A stretch of DNA of 64,000 bases from Salinibacterium xinjiangense. Lineage in GTDB: Bacteria > Actinomycetota > Actinomycetes > Actinomycetales > Microbacteriaceae. Positions within the stretch are counted from its first letter, which is position 1, and the number at the start of each line of letters is the position of its first letter. The notes beneath the pieces are model-generated. The model saw only the letters and a list, made by a program, of their open reading frames with translations, was not told where the DNA came from and made no database searches. The stretch covers positions 434,001 to 498,000 of the forward strand of contig NZ_BMLC01000002.1 of NCBI RefSeq assembly GCF_014645015.1, given 5' to 3'. Both the position numbers and the translations under genes were made by a program. Below, piece by piece: positions 16,833 to 24,736 of this stretch.

Positions 16833-18119
16833 ATGAACGGCGACCTTGCTGTAAATATTGTGCTTGTCATTGTGTTCGTTCTGGTCGGTGGTGTCTTCGC
16901 CGGAACCGAAATGGCTCTCGTCACTCTTCGCGAAAGCCAAGTCAACGCGATTGCCGCTCGCGGAAAGCGCGGCGAGAAGGTCGCGTCTCTTGCGCGAAAT
17001 CCAAATAGATTCCTCGCTGCGGTTCAGATCGGAGTGACCGTGGCGGGATTCGCGTCGGCCGCTTTTGGAGCCGCCTCGATAGCCCCTTCCGTCGTGCCGC
17101 TCTTTGTTTCGTTGGGCCTGACTGAGCAGGTATCGGCCACCCTGGCAACACTCATCCTCACTCTGCTGATCGCATATCTTTCTCTTGTTCTCGGTGAACT
17201 CGTCCCGAAACGCCTGGCCCTGCAACGAAACGCGGCGTTCGCTTACGCGGTTGCGCCGATTCTCAACGGGTTTGCGGTGCTGATGCGGCCGGTGATCTGG
17301 CTGTTGTCGGTATCGACGAATGTGATTGTCCGCGTTCTTGGTGGGGATCCACACAAGGCCGGCGAGGAGATGTCTGAAGAAGAGTTGCGGGACATCGTGT
17401 CAAGCCATGAGGGTTTGCCCGAAGACGAACGACGTATCCTCGACGACGTTCTCTCTCTGCGCCACCGTCAGCTCAGCCAGGTCATGCGCCCCCGGCCCGA
17501 GGTGGCAGCATTGGATGGCGCCGGGACGGTGCGCGAGGTCTCTGTGATGGCGCGTGAGCAACCATATTCGCGCTACCCAGTGCTTGACAGCTCCATCGAT
17601 GACATCGTCGGCTTCGTGCACGTGCGTGATCTTTATCAAGCGATTGCGGAGAACCCGGACAGGGCTGTGCGGGAAATTGTTCGCCCGATCTCTTACTTGC
17701 CGGCCACAGCGCGAGTGCTTCCGACCCTGACGATGATGCGGGCGGAAGGCCAGCACATTGCCGTCATCGTTGACGAGTACGGCGGAACAGATGGCATTGT
17801 CACCCTTGAAGACCTCGTTGAAGAGGTCGTGGGTGAAATTTTCGACGAGTACGACACGGACACTGCACCCCTCGACCTTGCCTCGGAAGGTGGCACCGTA
17901 GACGGCCGTCTTAACTTCCAGGACTTCGAGGAGACGACCGGGGTGCGCCTGCCGCTCAGTGCCTCTGATACTGTCGCCGGCTTCGTGATTGAACAGCTCG
18001 GCCGATTAGCGCAGGTCGGAGATGTCGTCGAGCTTGATGAGGTCACGCTGCAGGTAACCGCGATGGATCGGCGACGTATCTCCGAATTGCTCATCACCCC
18101 GCGCGCCGAAGCGCTCTAA
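16833..18119 (+). CDS. HlyC/CorC-family membrane protein with CBS domains
   Basis: A 428-residue DUF21/CBS/CorC protein of the family linked to Mg2+ or Co2+ efflux and formerly called hemolysin-like. The DUF21 membrane domain (1-about 185) has a first helix NIVLVIVFVLVGGVFAGTEMALVTLRESQ and three more, including LILTLLIAYLSLVLGELVPKRLALQ. Two CBS motifs follow (VMRPRPEVAALD... and ...YPVLDSSIDDIVGFVHVRDL; REIVRPISYLP...IAVIVDEYGGTDGIVTLEDLVEEVVGEIFDE), then the C-terminal CorC_HlyC domain. The ATG at 16833 is chosen because it begins just before helix 1; a longer frame from 16638 adds a non-conserved stretch. It lies alone inside the putative tRNA-Ala island. Confidence 0.9.
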   Translation: MNGDLAVNIVLVIVFVLVGGVFAGTEMALVTLRESQVNAIAARGKRGEKVASLARNPNRFLAAVQIGVTVAGFASAAFGAASIAPSVVPLFVSLGLTEQVSATLATLILTLLIAYLSLVLGELVPKRLALQRNAAFAYAVAPILNGFAVLMRPVIWLLSVSTNVIVRVLGGDPHKAGEEMSEEELRDIVSSHEGLPEDERRILDDVLSLRHRQLSQVMRPRPEVAALDGAGTVREVSVMAREQPYSRYPVLDSSIDDIVGFVHVRDLYQAIAENPDRAVREIVRPISYLPATARVLPTLTMMRAEGQHIAVIVDEYGGTDGIVTLEDLVEEVVGEIFDEYDTDTAPLDLASEGGTVDGRLNFQDFEETTGVRLPLSASDTVAGFVIEQLGRLAQVGDVVELDEVTLQVTAMDRRRISELLITPRAEAL

Positions 18120-18497
18120 CCGCGGCGGACGGCGGCCCGGCGTCGCACCCCTCCAGGTCCACGCAGCTCGCTGCGGCGTCGGGGGCCGTTTGCGTTACGC
18201 CGATGTCCCTAATAGTTCGGACCTTTCCCGAGTCTTTCTTATAGTGACTTCGTGGACCCACGCGGTGTCGCAGTGCGCACTGAACCGTCCCGGGATGGTG
18301 TTTGAGAAACGAGTGTAAAGAAGGATCGGCTTTTTGCAACGTCCAGCTTTCTGTAACACGATGCCGTCATGCCGAGGCCCGCTCATCTGAACCGACCAGG
18401 AGCCGTACCGTGAGCAAGGAGTGGTTGTGGCAGGACTGGCCGGGCTGTGATCGCAAGGCCAACTCAGGAATAGACCTGGCCGACAAAACCGAGTGCG

Positions 18498-18545
18498 CGT
18501 TTCTGCGGGTGTACGACAAGACGTTTCTGCGGGTGTGGGACAAGA
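18498..18545. repeat. 24-bp tandem repeat pair
   Basis: Copy 1 (18498-18521) and copy 2 (18522-18545) share CGTTTCTGCGGGTGT..GACAAGA and differ at two bases. Short multiple repeats like this occur at the ends of IS21-type elements, but no transposase is left to confirm it. Confidence 0.85.
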
Positions 18546-18780
18546 CAGCGATCCGCGCTGATCGCCGTCTCTCCATGACCGCAACCCCGAAGATCTCTGC
18601 CGAATCCGTTCGCACGCAAACGGCCGAGAAAGCGGCGGTGCTGGTGAGCGCTGCGGCTGTCTGGTCGTGTCACCTTTGGCTCACGCATTGAATGCGAAGA
18701 GTGCCGATTAGCGCGAAAACTCCGTCGTAAGAACCGCCTCTGACGCCCCTGTCACGCAACGTTTACGCGGATCAACCCTG

Positions 18781-18820
18781 TTTTATGGCGACAATCGGGG
18801 CTTTATGGCGACAATTGGAG
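18781..18820. repeat. 20-bp tandem repeat pair
   Basis: Two adjacent copies of [TC]TTTATGGCGACAAT[CT]GG (18781-18800 and 18801-18820) with three differences. They lie 235 bp from the 24-bp repeat pair and 13 bp from the tRNA relic. An origin as terminal repeats of a decayed insertion sequence is plausible and unproven. Confidence 0.8.
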
Positions 18821-18833
18821 CGCGGGCGACGAA

Positions 18834-18868
18834 GAGGAGGTGGAGCGTTCACGACTCCTGGGGTCCAC
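18834..18868 (+). repeat. Degraded copy of the tRNA-Ala 3' third (possible attR)
   Basis: Aligned without gaps to 8388-8422 of the tRNA-Ala gene and its flank, 27 of 35 bases agree. The identical blocks are GAGGAGGT at the left, GTTCA and CTCCT in the T-arm region and GGGTCCAC at the right. The left limit corresponds to the 3' strand of the anticodon stem. The T-stem no longer pairs, so this is not a functional tRNA. It fits an old attachment site at the far end of an island inserted in tRNA-Ala. Confidence 0.6.
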
Positions 18869-18918
18869 CACCATTAGTGGCCCCGTTCGCGGTCGCTCGA
18901 CTGCCCTACTGTTAGGCC

Positions 18919-19314
18919 ATGACTTCTCGAGTCATCCCGGCCATCGCTGCCGCCACCCTCGCGATCGAAGCCGTTGTGGTGGGCGTCACCGTCGCGAATG
19001 CGCGACCGCTGCTGTTGCCTGTCACGGTCGACCTCGACGATGGCATCACGCTGGCAACGGTGAACCTGGGTGTGGCTGCCATCGTGCTGCTCGCATTCTC
19101 GGCGCTGTGCCGAGGGGTTTCAGCACTGTGGCCGGCTCAGGTGATCAGGTGGATCGAGTGGTCGCAGGTATCGGCTGTCACGGTGTTTCTCATCGCGCAA
19201 CTGAACGGGATACGGGATCTCGCTGCCCTCGTCGTGCTCTATTCACTCACGGCAGCAGCCCGCCTGTTTCTCCTGCTGCACGATCGTTCGGGCGGGCGGT
19301 GGCCGTTCGCTTAG
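18919..19314 (+). CDS. Heliorhodopsin-like protein, N-terminal half (helices 1-4)
   Basis: 131 residues with about four membrane helices, ending at an in-frame TAG (19312-19314). The pattern matches heliorhodopsins as remembered from the actinobacterial protein 48C12: NLGVAAIVLLAFSALCRGVSAL, then RWIEWS (78-82 region) where 48C12 has RWVEYS, then FLIAQLNGIRDLAALVVLYSLTAAA, where 48C12 has VLIAQICGIADIVALLAIFGVNAS. Glu80 corresponds to the Schiff-base counterion of heliorhodopsin. There is no lysine in this half. The same frame continues after the TAG with GAAVGIVPW, so either the gene is broken by a nonsense codon or it is made as two pieces. Start ATG has only a weak AGG upstream. Confidence 0.65.
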   Translation: MTSRVIPAIAAATLAIEAVVVGVTVANARPLLLPVTVDLDDGITLATVNLGVAAIVLLAFSALCRGVSALWPAQVIRWIEWSQVSAVTVFLIAQLNGIRDLAALVVLYSLTAAARLFLLLHDRSGGRWPFA

Positions 19315-19323
19315 GGAGCCGCC

Positions 19324-19560
19324 GTGGGCATAGTTCCCTGGGGTGTCATTGCCTTCTATCAGATCGGTGCGATCGTGGCGGGTGACGATCCTGCCCCGAT
19401 CGTCCGGGTGATAACGATCGCCATGCTCGCGATTGCGGCCGGATATTGGTTCGTCGCGTTCCACTACAGGGTCACCGGGCTGGCTCAGACGGTCTTTGTC
19501 ACCGCGCACGTCAGTCTTTTCGCCTGGCTCGCTATGGCTTCTCTTCAGCAGTCTGTGTAA
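19324..19560 (+). CDS. Heliorhodopsin-like protein, C-terminal half (helices 5-7)
   Basis: 78 residues with three helices, in the same frame as the preceding piece. It starts GIVPWGVIAFYQIGA, matching the heliorhodopsin stretch GIVPWIGLLIYVIA. The last helix reads TAHVSLFAWLAMASL where heliorhodopsin has LVAKSALAWQIFSG: the retinal-binding lysine is absent and the whole 78 residues contain no lysine. GGAG (19315-19318) lies 5 nt before the GTG at 19324, a workable ribosome site immediately after the TAG, so separate translation of this half is possible. If translated, it cannot bind retinal by a Schiff base. Identity rests on motif recognition, not a profile search. Confidence 0.6.
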   Translation: MGIVPWGVIAFYQIGAIVAGDDPAPIVRVITIAMLAIAAGYWFVAFHYRVTGLAQTVFVTAHVSLFAWLAMASLQQSV

Positions 19561-19695
19561 GACTGCTCCCACAGCGGCGCCTCTCACTCGGTGCGTCGAT
19601 CTCGCGCCACCCACCGGTTGCCGAAAATCTGTCCAGGCCTTCGCCATGATCTTGGTTGAGCCGCAGCCGATCCGTACGAGTGAGAGAAGAATTCC

Positions 19696-20982
19696 ATGCC
19701 GTCATTTCGTGTCAGAGACTTCCATCCTGAAGATGTGGAAGGCATTCTGCACCTCTGGGAAGAGATGCGCGATTCGCCCGCAGAGCCCGTGTACGGGCTC
19801 TCGGAGGTGCTGGCGTCGTGCCAGGAAGATCATGCTGTCGTCGCCATCCATGATGAGAAGGTGATTGGGGCGGCCGTTGGTCGCGCCGCCCACGCCCAGG
19901 GTTGGATCGTCTTCCTCTCGACCACCCTGGCGTGGCAGGAGAAGGGCGTGGGCCGCGCGATGCTCGGGGCGCTGGAGCGCAAGATGGCGCCATATGGCCT
20001 CTCGAAGCTCTCGGCTCTGCTGCCCGATACCGCCATGCGAGTCGATGCGTTCGTCGACCAGGGCTTTCAGGTCAAGAAGAATCTGCGGTACTTCGAGCGC
20101 GAGATTCCTGTGCAGCGCAAAGAACTCAGCGTGCTGTCGGAGGTCGGCGGGCGCTTGATGGCCCGTGGGCTTTGGGACGAGATCGGTGGCATGGCTGCCG
20201 AGAAGGAGCTGCTCGAGCGGCGACTCGTGATGCCACTCTCCAAACCCGATCTCGCCGAGAGCTACGGAGTGGTGCCGCCTCGCGCCGTCATGCTCTTCGG
20301 CCCTCCCGGAACCGGCAAGACGACGTTTGCCAGGGCGATCGCCTCCAGGTTGGAGTGGTCGTTCATCGAGGTGTTCCCGTCGCGGCTGGCCGTCGACCCC
20401 AAGGGGCTCGCGGGTGCCCTGCGGGAGACGTTCCTCAAGATCGCCGACCTCGAGCATGCCGTCGTCTTCATCGACGAAGTCGAGGAGATCGCCGCACAGC
20501 GCAGTGGTGAGCCGCCATCGCCGCTGCAGGGTGTCACCAACGAGCTGCTGAAGATCATCCCCGCCTTCCGGGAACAGCCGGATCGCCTGCTCGTGTGTGC
20601 AACCAACTTCATCAGGGCGCTAGATTCGGCGTTCCTGCGTCACGGTAGATTCGACTACGTGATCCCGATCGGGTTGCCGGATGAGGATGCCCGACGCTCG
20701 ATCTGGGAGAGATACATCCCCGCCACAGCCGCCGGTGACATCGATCTCGGCGAACTCGTCAAGCGCACGGACGGATTCTCGCCGGCGGACATCGAGTTCG
20801 CGGCGCGAAAGGCTTCCCAGAGTGCGTTGGAGAAGACCTTTTACCCGGATGATCCGGCGACGATCGCGACGGGTCCGGTCACTCTCGACTACCTCGAGGC
20901 GATCTCGGCGACGCGGGCCACAGTCTCGCGGGATGTTGCAGCGGAATTCCTTCAGGACATCGAGCTGCTCGCCCGGCTCTGA
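19696..20982 (+). CDS. GNAT acetyltransferase fused to a Cdc48-type AAA+ ATPase
   Basis: 428 residues in two domains. Residues 1-140 form a GNAT fold (FRVRDFHPEDVEGILHLWEEM, WIVFLSTTLAWQEKGVGRAMLGALE with the acetyl-CoA loop, DAFVDQGFQVKKNLRYFER). Residues 160-400 are an AAA+ module of the Cdc48/FtsH type: DEIGGM near 171, Walker A GPPGTGKTT with Lys208, Walker B VVFIDEVEE with Asp260/Glu261, sensor-1 CATN, and arginine finger Arg318 in RHGRFDY, then the small helical domain FSPADIEFAARKA. All catalytic AAA+ residues are present. How ATP-driven remodelling and acetyl transfer work together is unknown. Stands alone, convergent with glpK. Confidence 0.85.
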   Translation: MPSFRVRDFHPEDVEGILHLWEEMRDSPAEPVYGLSEVLASCQEDHAVVAIHDEKVIGAAVGRAAHAQGWIVFLSTTLAWQEKGVGRAMLGALERKMAPYGLSKLSALLPDTAMRVDAFVDQGFQVKKNLRYFEREIPVQRKELSVLSEVGGRLMARGLWDEIGGMAAEKELLERRLVMPLSKPDLAESYGVVPPRAVMLFGPPGTGKTTFARAIASRLEWSFIEVFPSRLAVDPKGLAGALRETFLKIADLEHAVVFIDEVEEIAAQRSGEPPSPLQGVTNELLKIIPAFREQPDRLLVCATNFIRALDSAFLRHGRFDYVIPIGLPDEDARRSIWERYIPATAAGDIDLGELVKRTDGFSPADIEFAARKASQSALEKTFYPDDPATIATGPVTLDYLEAISATRATVSRDVAAEFLQDIELLARL

Positions 20983-21005
20983 GGCGCTGCAGGCCCCTCT
21001 AACGC

Positions 21006-21046
21006 CAAAACCGGTCATCCACCACTGTGGTGGATGACCGGTTTTG
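21006..21046. terminator. Bidirectional terminator between convergent genes
   Basis: A perfect inverted repeat with 20-nt arms around a single central base (21026). The outer ends are CAAAA and TTTTG, which place a short A-run before and a T-run after the GC-rich core on either strand. It lies between the stops of the AAA+ fusion gene and glpK and should terminate both. Confidence 0.9.
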
Positions 21047-21059
21047 GACGTTGCAGGTT

Positions 21060-22574
21060 TTACTGGACGTCGTCGTCGACCCAGTCGAAGGTCTTGGTGA
21101 CGGCCTTCTTCCAGTTGCGCAGCAGGCGCTCGCTCTCGTCCGAATCCATGCTCGGGGTCCAGCGGCTGTCTTCCTGCCAGTTCTTACGCAGGTCGTCCAT
21201 GTCACTCCAGAACCCGGTGGCGAGCCCAGCGGCATACGCGGCGCCGAGCGCGGTCGTCTCCGCGACGACCGGCCGTACGACGGGTACGCCCAGGATGTCC
21301 GCCTGGAACTGCATGAGCAGGTTGTTGGCGATCATTCCACCGTCGACCTTCAGCTCGGTGAGCGGCACGCCCGAGTCGGCGTTGACCGCATCCAGCACTT
21401 CGCGCGTCTGGTAGGCGGTCGCCTCGAGTACGGCGCGAGCGATGTGCCCCTTGTTGACGTAGCGCGTGAGACCGACGAGCGCACCGCGCGCGTCTGCCCG
21501 CCAGTACGGGGCGAACAGCCCCGAGAAGGCCGGAACGAAGTAGGCGCCGCCGTTGTCGTCGACGGTTGCGGCGAGCGACTCGATCTCGTCGGCCGACTTG
21601 ATCAGGCCCAGGTTGTCACGCATCCACTGCACAAGCGACCCGGTCACAGCGATCGAGCCCTCGAGCGCGTAGTGCGGCTTCTCATTGCCGATCTTGTAGC
21701 CGAGGGTGGTGAGAAGACCGTTCTGCGAGTGGATGATCTCCTCGCCCGTGTTGAAGATGAGGAAGTTACCCGTGCCGTAGGTGTTCTTCGCCTCGCCGGC
21801 GTCGAACGCGGCCTGGCCGAACGTGGCTGCCTGCTGGTCTCCCAGGATGCCGGCGATGGGCACCTCGCGCAGCAGGCTGTTGGGCTCGGCAACTCCATAG
21901 ACCTCGGACGAGCTGCGGATCTCCGGCATCATCGACAGGGGCACGCCGAAGAGGTCGAGAATATCCTGGCGCCACGAGAGGGTCACGAGATCCATGAACA
22001 GGGTGCGGCTGGCGTTGGTGACGTCGGTTGCGTGAACGCCACCGTCGACGCCACCCGTCAGGTTCCACAGCACCCAGCTGTCGGTGGTGCCGAACAGCAG
22101 GTCGCCAGCGTCAGCCTTCTCGCGCGCACCTTCGACGTTTTCCAGGATCCACACGATCTTCGTGCCGGAAAAGTACGTGGCCAGTGGAAGCCCGACGATG
22201 GGCTTGAATCGTTCGACGCCGCCATCTGCGGCAAATCGGTCGACGATCGACTGCGTGCGGGTGTCCTGCCACACGATGGCGTTGTAGACGGGCTCTCCGG
22301 TGTTCTTGTCCCACACCACGGCAGTCTCGCGCTGATTGGTGATGCCGATTGCCTTGATGTTGTGTCGCGTCAGGTTGGCGGCAGAGAGCGCCTTGCCGAT
22401 GACTTCGCGCGTATTGTTCCAGATCTCATTCGGGTCGTGCTCGACCCAGCCCGGCTTCGGGAAGATCTGCTCGTGTTCGAGCTGGCCCGACGAGACGATC
22501 GATCCCGAATTGTCGAAGATGATGGCCCGGGTCGATGTCGTACCCTGGTCGATAGCGATGACGTATTCACTCAT
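21060..22574 (-). CDS. glpK: Glycerol kinase
   Basis: Phosphorylates glycerol to sn-glycerol 3-phosphate with ATP, trapping it after entry through GlpF. The 504 residues match the FGGY kinase family throughout: [18 protein letters not shown] at the N-terminus, [18 protein letters not shown], the FGGY-type signature in [21 protein letters not shown], and [14 protein letters not shown]. Downstream of glpF on the same strand with a 55-bp gap. The product is then oxidised by GlpD, encoded nearby and sharing a putative operator. Confidence 0.96.
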   Translation of the reverse strand: MSEYVIAIDQGTTSTRAIIFDNSGSIVSSGQLEHEQIFPKPGWVEHDPNEIWNNTREVIGKALSAANLTRHNIKAIGITNQRETAVVWDKNTGEPVYNAIVWQDTRTQSIVDRFAADGGVERFKPIVGLPLATYFSGTKIVWILENVEGAREKADAGDLLFGTTDSWVLWNLTGGVDGGVHATDVTNASRTLFMDLVTLSWRQDILDLFGVPLSMMPEIRSSSEVYGVAEPNSLLREVPIAGILGDQQAATFGQAAFDAGEAKNTYGTGNFLIFNTGEEIIHSQNGLLTTLGYKIGNEKPHYALEGSIAVTGSLVQWMRDNLGLIKSADEIESLAATVDDNGGAYFVPAFSGLFAPYWRADARGALVGLTRYVNKGHIARAVLEATAYQTREVLDAVNADSGVPLTELKVDGGMIANNLLMQFQADILGVPVVRPVVAETTALGAAYAAGLATGFWSDMDDLRKNWQEDSRWTPSMDSDESERLLRNWKKAVTKTFDWVDDDVQ

Positions 22575-22629
22575 GAGGATAAACTCCGTTGTTTTTTCGT
22601 TGGGTTGGATGGTCGCTACTGGGGTGGGA

Positions 22630-23406
22630 CTAGGCGCCGGCTGCAGCGGTCAGGATGGGCAGGAGAGCAAGCGCTGCCCAGCCCGCCAGCACCCCGCCTA
22701 CGATCGGGCCGAAGATGGGAACCCAGGAGTAGCTCCAGTCGCTTCCGCCCTTGCCCTTGATGGGAAGGAGTGCGTGGGCGATTCGCGGGCCGAGGTCGCG
22801 CGCGGGGTTGATCGCGTAGCCGGTGGGCCCACCGAGTGAGACGCCGATTACGATCACGAGCAGCGCGACGGGTAGGGCGCCGAGGGCTGCGAGACCGCCG
22901 TCTCCCTGGCGTCCACCGCCGAACGCGATCACAACGAACACGAGCACGAACGTGCCGATGGCCTCAGTCACGAAGTTCCAGCCGTAGCTGCGGATGGCCG
23001 GTCCCGTTGCGAAAACGCCGAGCTTGTTGGCCGGGTCGGGCTCATCGTCGAAGTGCTTCTTGTATGCGAGCCAGCAGAAGACGGCCCCGAGGATCGCTCC
23101 GACCAGCTGCGCGCCGATGTAGGCGAGGATTGAGAGGAGGTTGACGGGAACGCCCGATCCGAATTCGGTCACGCCGTTGGCGACGAGCCCGAGCGTCACG
23201 GCCGGGTTGAGGTGAGCTCCCGAGTTGTAGGCGACGATGACACCAGCGAAGACCGCAAGTCCCCATCCGATGGTGACCATCAGGAATCCGCCGTTGAAGC
23301 CCTTGTTCTTCGCGAGGGCGACGTTGGCCACCACTCCCGTTCCCAGGAGGACAAGCAAGGCCGTCCCCACTATTTCTGAAAGAATTACCACACCGAGATT
23401 GTCCAC
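22630..23406 (-). CDS. glpF: Glycerol uptake facilitator (aquaglyceroporin)
   Basis: A 258-residue MIP channel for glycerol diffusion across the membrane. Six helices and both half-helix NPA motifs are seen, in [11 protein letters not shown] and [13 protein letters not shown]; the Asp after the second NPAR is typical of glycerol channels rather than water channels. The GTG at 23404-23406 is chosen because AGGA lies 8 nt upstream and the protein then begins just before helix 1 ([21 protein letters not shown]). First gene of the glpF-glpK unit, divergent from the SorC-type regulator. The operator copy at 23524-23537 lies in the shared upstream region. Confidence 0.93.
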   Translation of the reverse strand: MDNLGVVILSEIVGTALLVLLGTGVVANVALAKNKGFNGGFLMVTIGWGLAVFAGVIVAYNSGAHLNPAVTLGLVANGVTEFGSGVPVNLLSILAYIGAQLVGAILGAVFCWLAYKKHFDDEPDPANKLGVFATGPAIRSYGWNFVTEAIGTFVLVFVVIAFGGGRQGDGGLAALGALPVALLVIVIGVSLGGPTGYAINPARDLGPRIAHALLPIKGKGGSDWSYSWVPIFGPIVGGVLAGWAALALLPILTAAAGA

Positions 23407-23523
23407 GTTGACTGTCCTATTCTGCGCCGATGCTGGCCTGGGGTCAGGCTCCACGACATTGGGGTTTGAATGTTGCCCCCCGACGCTATCCGCGTCAGTG
23501 AGGCTTCAACAAGAGAACCACGG

Positions 23524-23537
23524 TGCACGTTCGTGCA
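23524..23537. promoter_or_regulatory. Putative glycerol-regulon operator, copy 1
   Basis: TGCACGTTCGTGCA, a palindrome broken only at the centre, in the intergenic region between glpF and the SorC-type regulator gene. It differs from the copy upstream of glpD at one base. Confidence 0.75.
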
Positions 23538-23588
23538 TCATCCCGAGCGCAAGCGTGTCCTCACCCGGTCAGGCTGGGTACATTTGTC

Positions 23589-23602
23589 ACAGGTAAACCT
23601 GT
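23589..23602. promoter_or_regulatory. Second inverted repeat upstream of the SorC-type regulator
   Basis: ACAGGT and ACCTGT are perfect 6-bp arms around two central bases. It is unrelated in sequence to the TGCACG palindrome and could be a site for another regulator. Confidence 0.45.
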
Positions 23603-23611
23603 CAGCGATCG

Positions 23612-23625
23612 CGCACATACGTGCA
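23612..23625. promoter_or_regulatory. Putative glycerol-regulon operator, copy 2
   Basis: CGCACATACGTGCA, two mismatches from the glpD copy. It ends just before the GGGAG ribosome site of the regulator gene, so protein bound here could block the regulator's own expression. Confidence 0.6.
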
Positions 23626-23635
23626 AGGGAGAATG

Positions 23636-24652
23636 ATGCCGAACCGAATCGATGCCGATCAGCCGGAGAAGGTTCGCGAAGCACTGCGAGCTGCCCACCT
23701 CTATTACCTGCAGGATCTGACGATGGATGCGATTGCTCGGGAGATGCACACCTCCCGCTCATCCATCTCCCGGCTTCTCGGGTTCGCCCGGTCGACCGGC
23801 CTCGTCGACATACAGATCCGCTCACCGTATCGAGGGTCGTCCAGTCTCGAAGACGCTATCCAGAAGCGCTTCCAGATCGCTACCCACATCGTTCCCGTAC
23901 CCGACCATGCGAGCAACGTCGATCGACTCGAGAGGGTGTGCATGTCGGCCGCAAGGATGCTCGACCGCTACCTCGATTCGAATATGGTGGTCGGTCTCGC
24001 CTGGGGTTCGACCCTCACGGCGATCAGCCGACACCTCGTGCCGAAAGAGTTGCACAACGTCCAGTTCGTTCAACTGAACGGGGCGGGCAACAACCAGACG
24101 ACCGGCATTGTCTATGCGAGCGAGATGCTCCGTCGTTTCGGTGACGCGTATTCCGGGACCAGCCAGCAGTTCCCGGTGCCGGCATTCTTCGACGATCCTC
24201 GTACGAAGGAGGCACTGTGGCGCGAGCGCAGCACCCGACGTGTGCTCGACATGCAGGCACGCATGGACGTGGCGCTGTTCGGTCTCGGATCTCCCTTCGC
24301 CGACGTGCCCAGTCACGTTTACATAGGGGGTTACCTGGAACCCAGGGATTTCGAGATGCTCGACGAGGCACAGGTCGTCGGCGATTGTGCCACGGTCTTC
24401 TACCGTGCGGATGGAAGTTACCGCGACATTCATCTCAATGATCGAGCGAGCGGCCCTGACCTCGACCAGTTGCGTCGCACGCCGCGACGCATCTGTGTGG
24501 TCTCGGGTGCATCGAAGGTCGCGAGTCTCCGGGGGGCACTCGCCGCCAAGCTCGTGACCGACCTGGTCATCGATGAGGGCTCGGCGAGGGCCCTTCTCGA
24601 GAGCGCAATGAGCGACATCGAGCATGCCTCTGCACACATGGTCAAGCCATAG
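23636..24652 (+). CDS. SorC-family regulator, probable glycerol-regulon control
   Basis: 338 residues. The N-terminal helix-turn-helix (28-50, LTMDAIAREMHTSRSSISRLL) is followed by a sugar-phosphate-binding domain of the SorC/DeoR type (VGLAWGSTLTAISRHLVP, FGLGSPFADVPSHVYIGGYL, FYRADGSYRDIHLNDRASG, ICVVSGASKVASLRGALAAKLVTDLVIDEGSARALL). This domain normally binds a phosphorylated sugar or polyol. ATG 23636 is chosen over 23633 and an upstream GTG for its spacing from AAGGGAG. It lies between glpF-glpK and glpD, and palindromes beside all three transcription units make it the likely regulator, with glycerol 3-phosphate or dihydroxyacetone phosphate as a plausible effector (inference). Confidence 0.88.
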   Translation: MPNRIDADQPEKVREALRAAHLYYLQDLTMDAIAREMHTSRSSISRLLGFARSTGLVDIQIRSPYRGSSSLEDAIQKRFQIATHIVPVPDHASNVDRLERVCMSAARMLDRYLDSNMVVGLAWGSTLTAISRHLVPKELHNVQFVQLNGAGNNQTTGIVYASEMLRRFGDAYSGTSQQFPVPAFFDDPRTKEALWRERSTRRVLDMQARMDVALFGLGSPFADVPSHVYIGGYLEPRDFEMLDEAQVVGDCATVFYRADGSYRDIHLNDRASGPDLDQLRRTPRRICVVSGASKVASLRGALAAKLVTDLVIDEGSARALLESAMSDIEHASAHMVKP

Positions 24653-24736
24653 CGCTCGCGACAGAAGCCGGGTTAGCGTCAGAAGCAACGCGGACGTCGT
24701 AGTCGCGCACATGATCACCGAGCGAAGGAGCTCCTC

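Larger units (their letters stand above)
18120..18918. other. Gene-poor stretch with mobile-element debris
   Basis: About 800 bp without a supportable gene. Frames on both strands around 18300-18690 are interrupted or lack any domain. The stretch contains two tandem repeat pairs (18498-18545 and 18781-18820) and a degraded tRNA 3' end (18834-18868), all listed separately. It forms the right edge of the putative island. Confidence 0.6.

Noticed and set aside
18195-18691. Overlapping frames on both strands (129 codons each) downstream of the CBS-protein gene.
   Set aside because: They translate the tandem repeats and have no conserved features; treated as mobile-element debris.
18834-18868. 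A second functional tRNA gene.
   Set aside because: Only the 3' third is present and the T-stem does not pair; there is no acceptor 5' strand, D-arm or anticodon arm.
21027-22760. A 577-codon plus-strand frame opposite glpK.
   Set aside because: It is the antisense of glpK, whose own frame matches the FGGY kinases throughout. GC-rich genes leave long open antisense frames.
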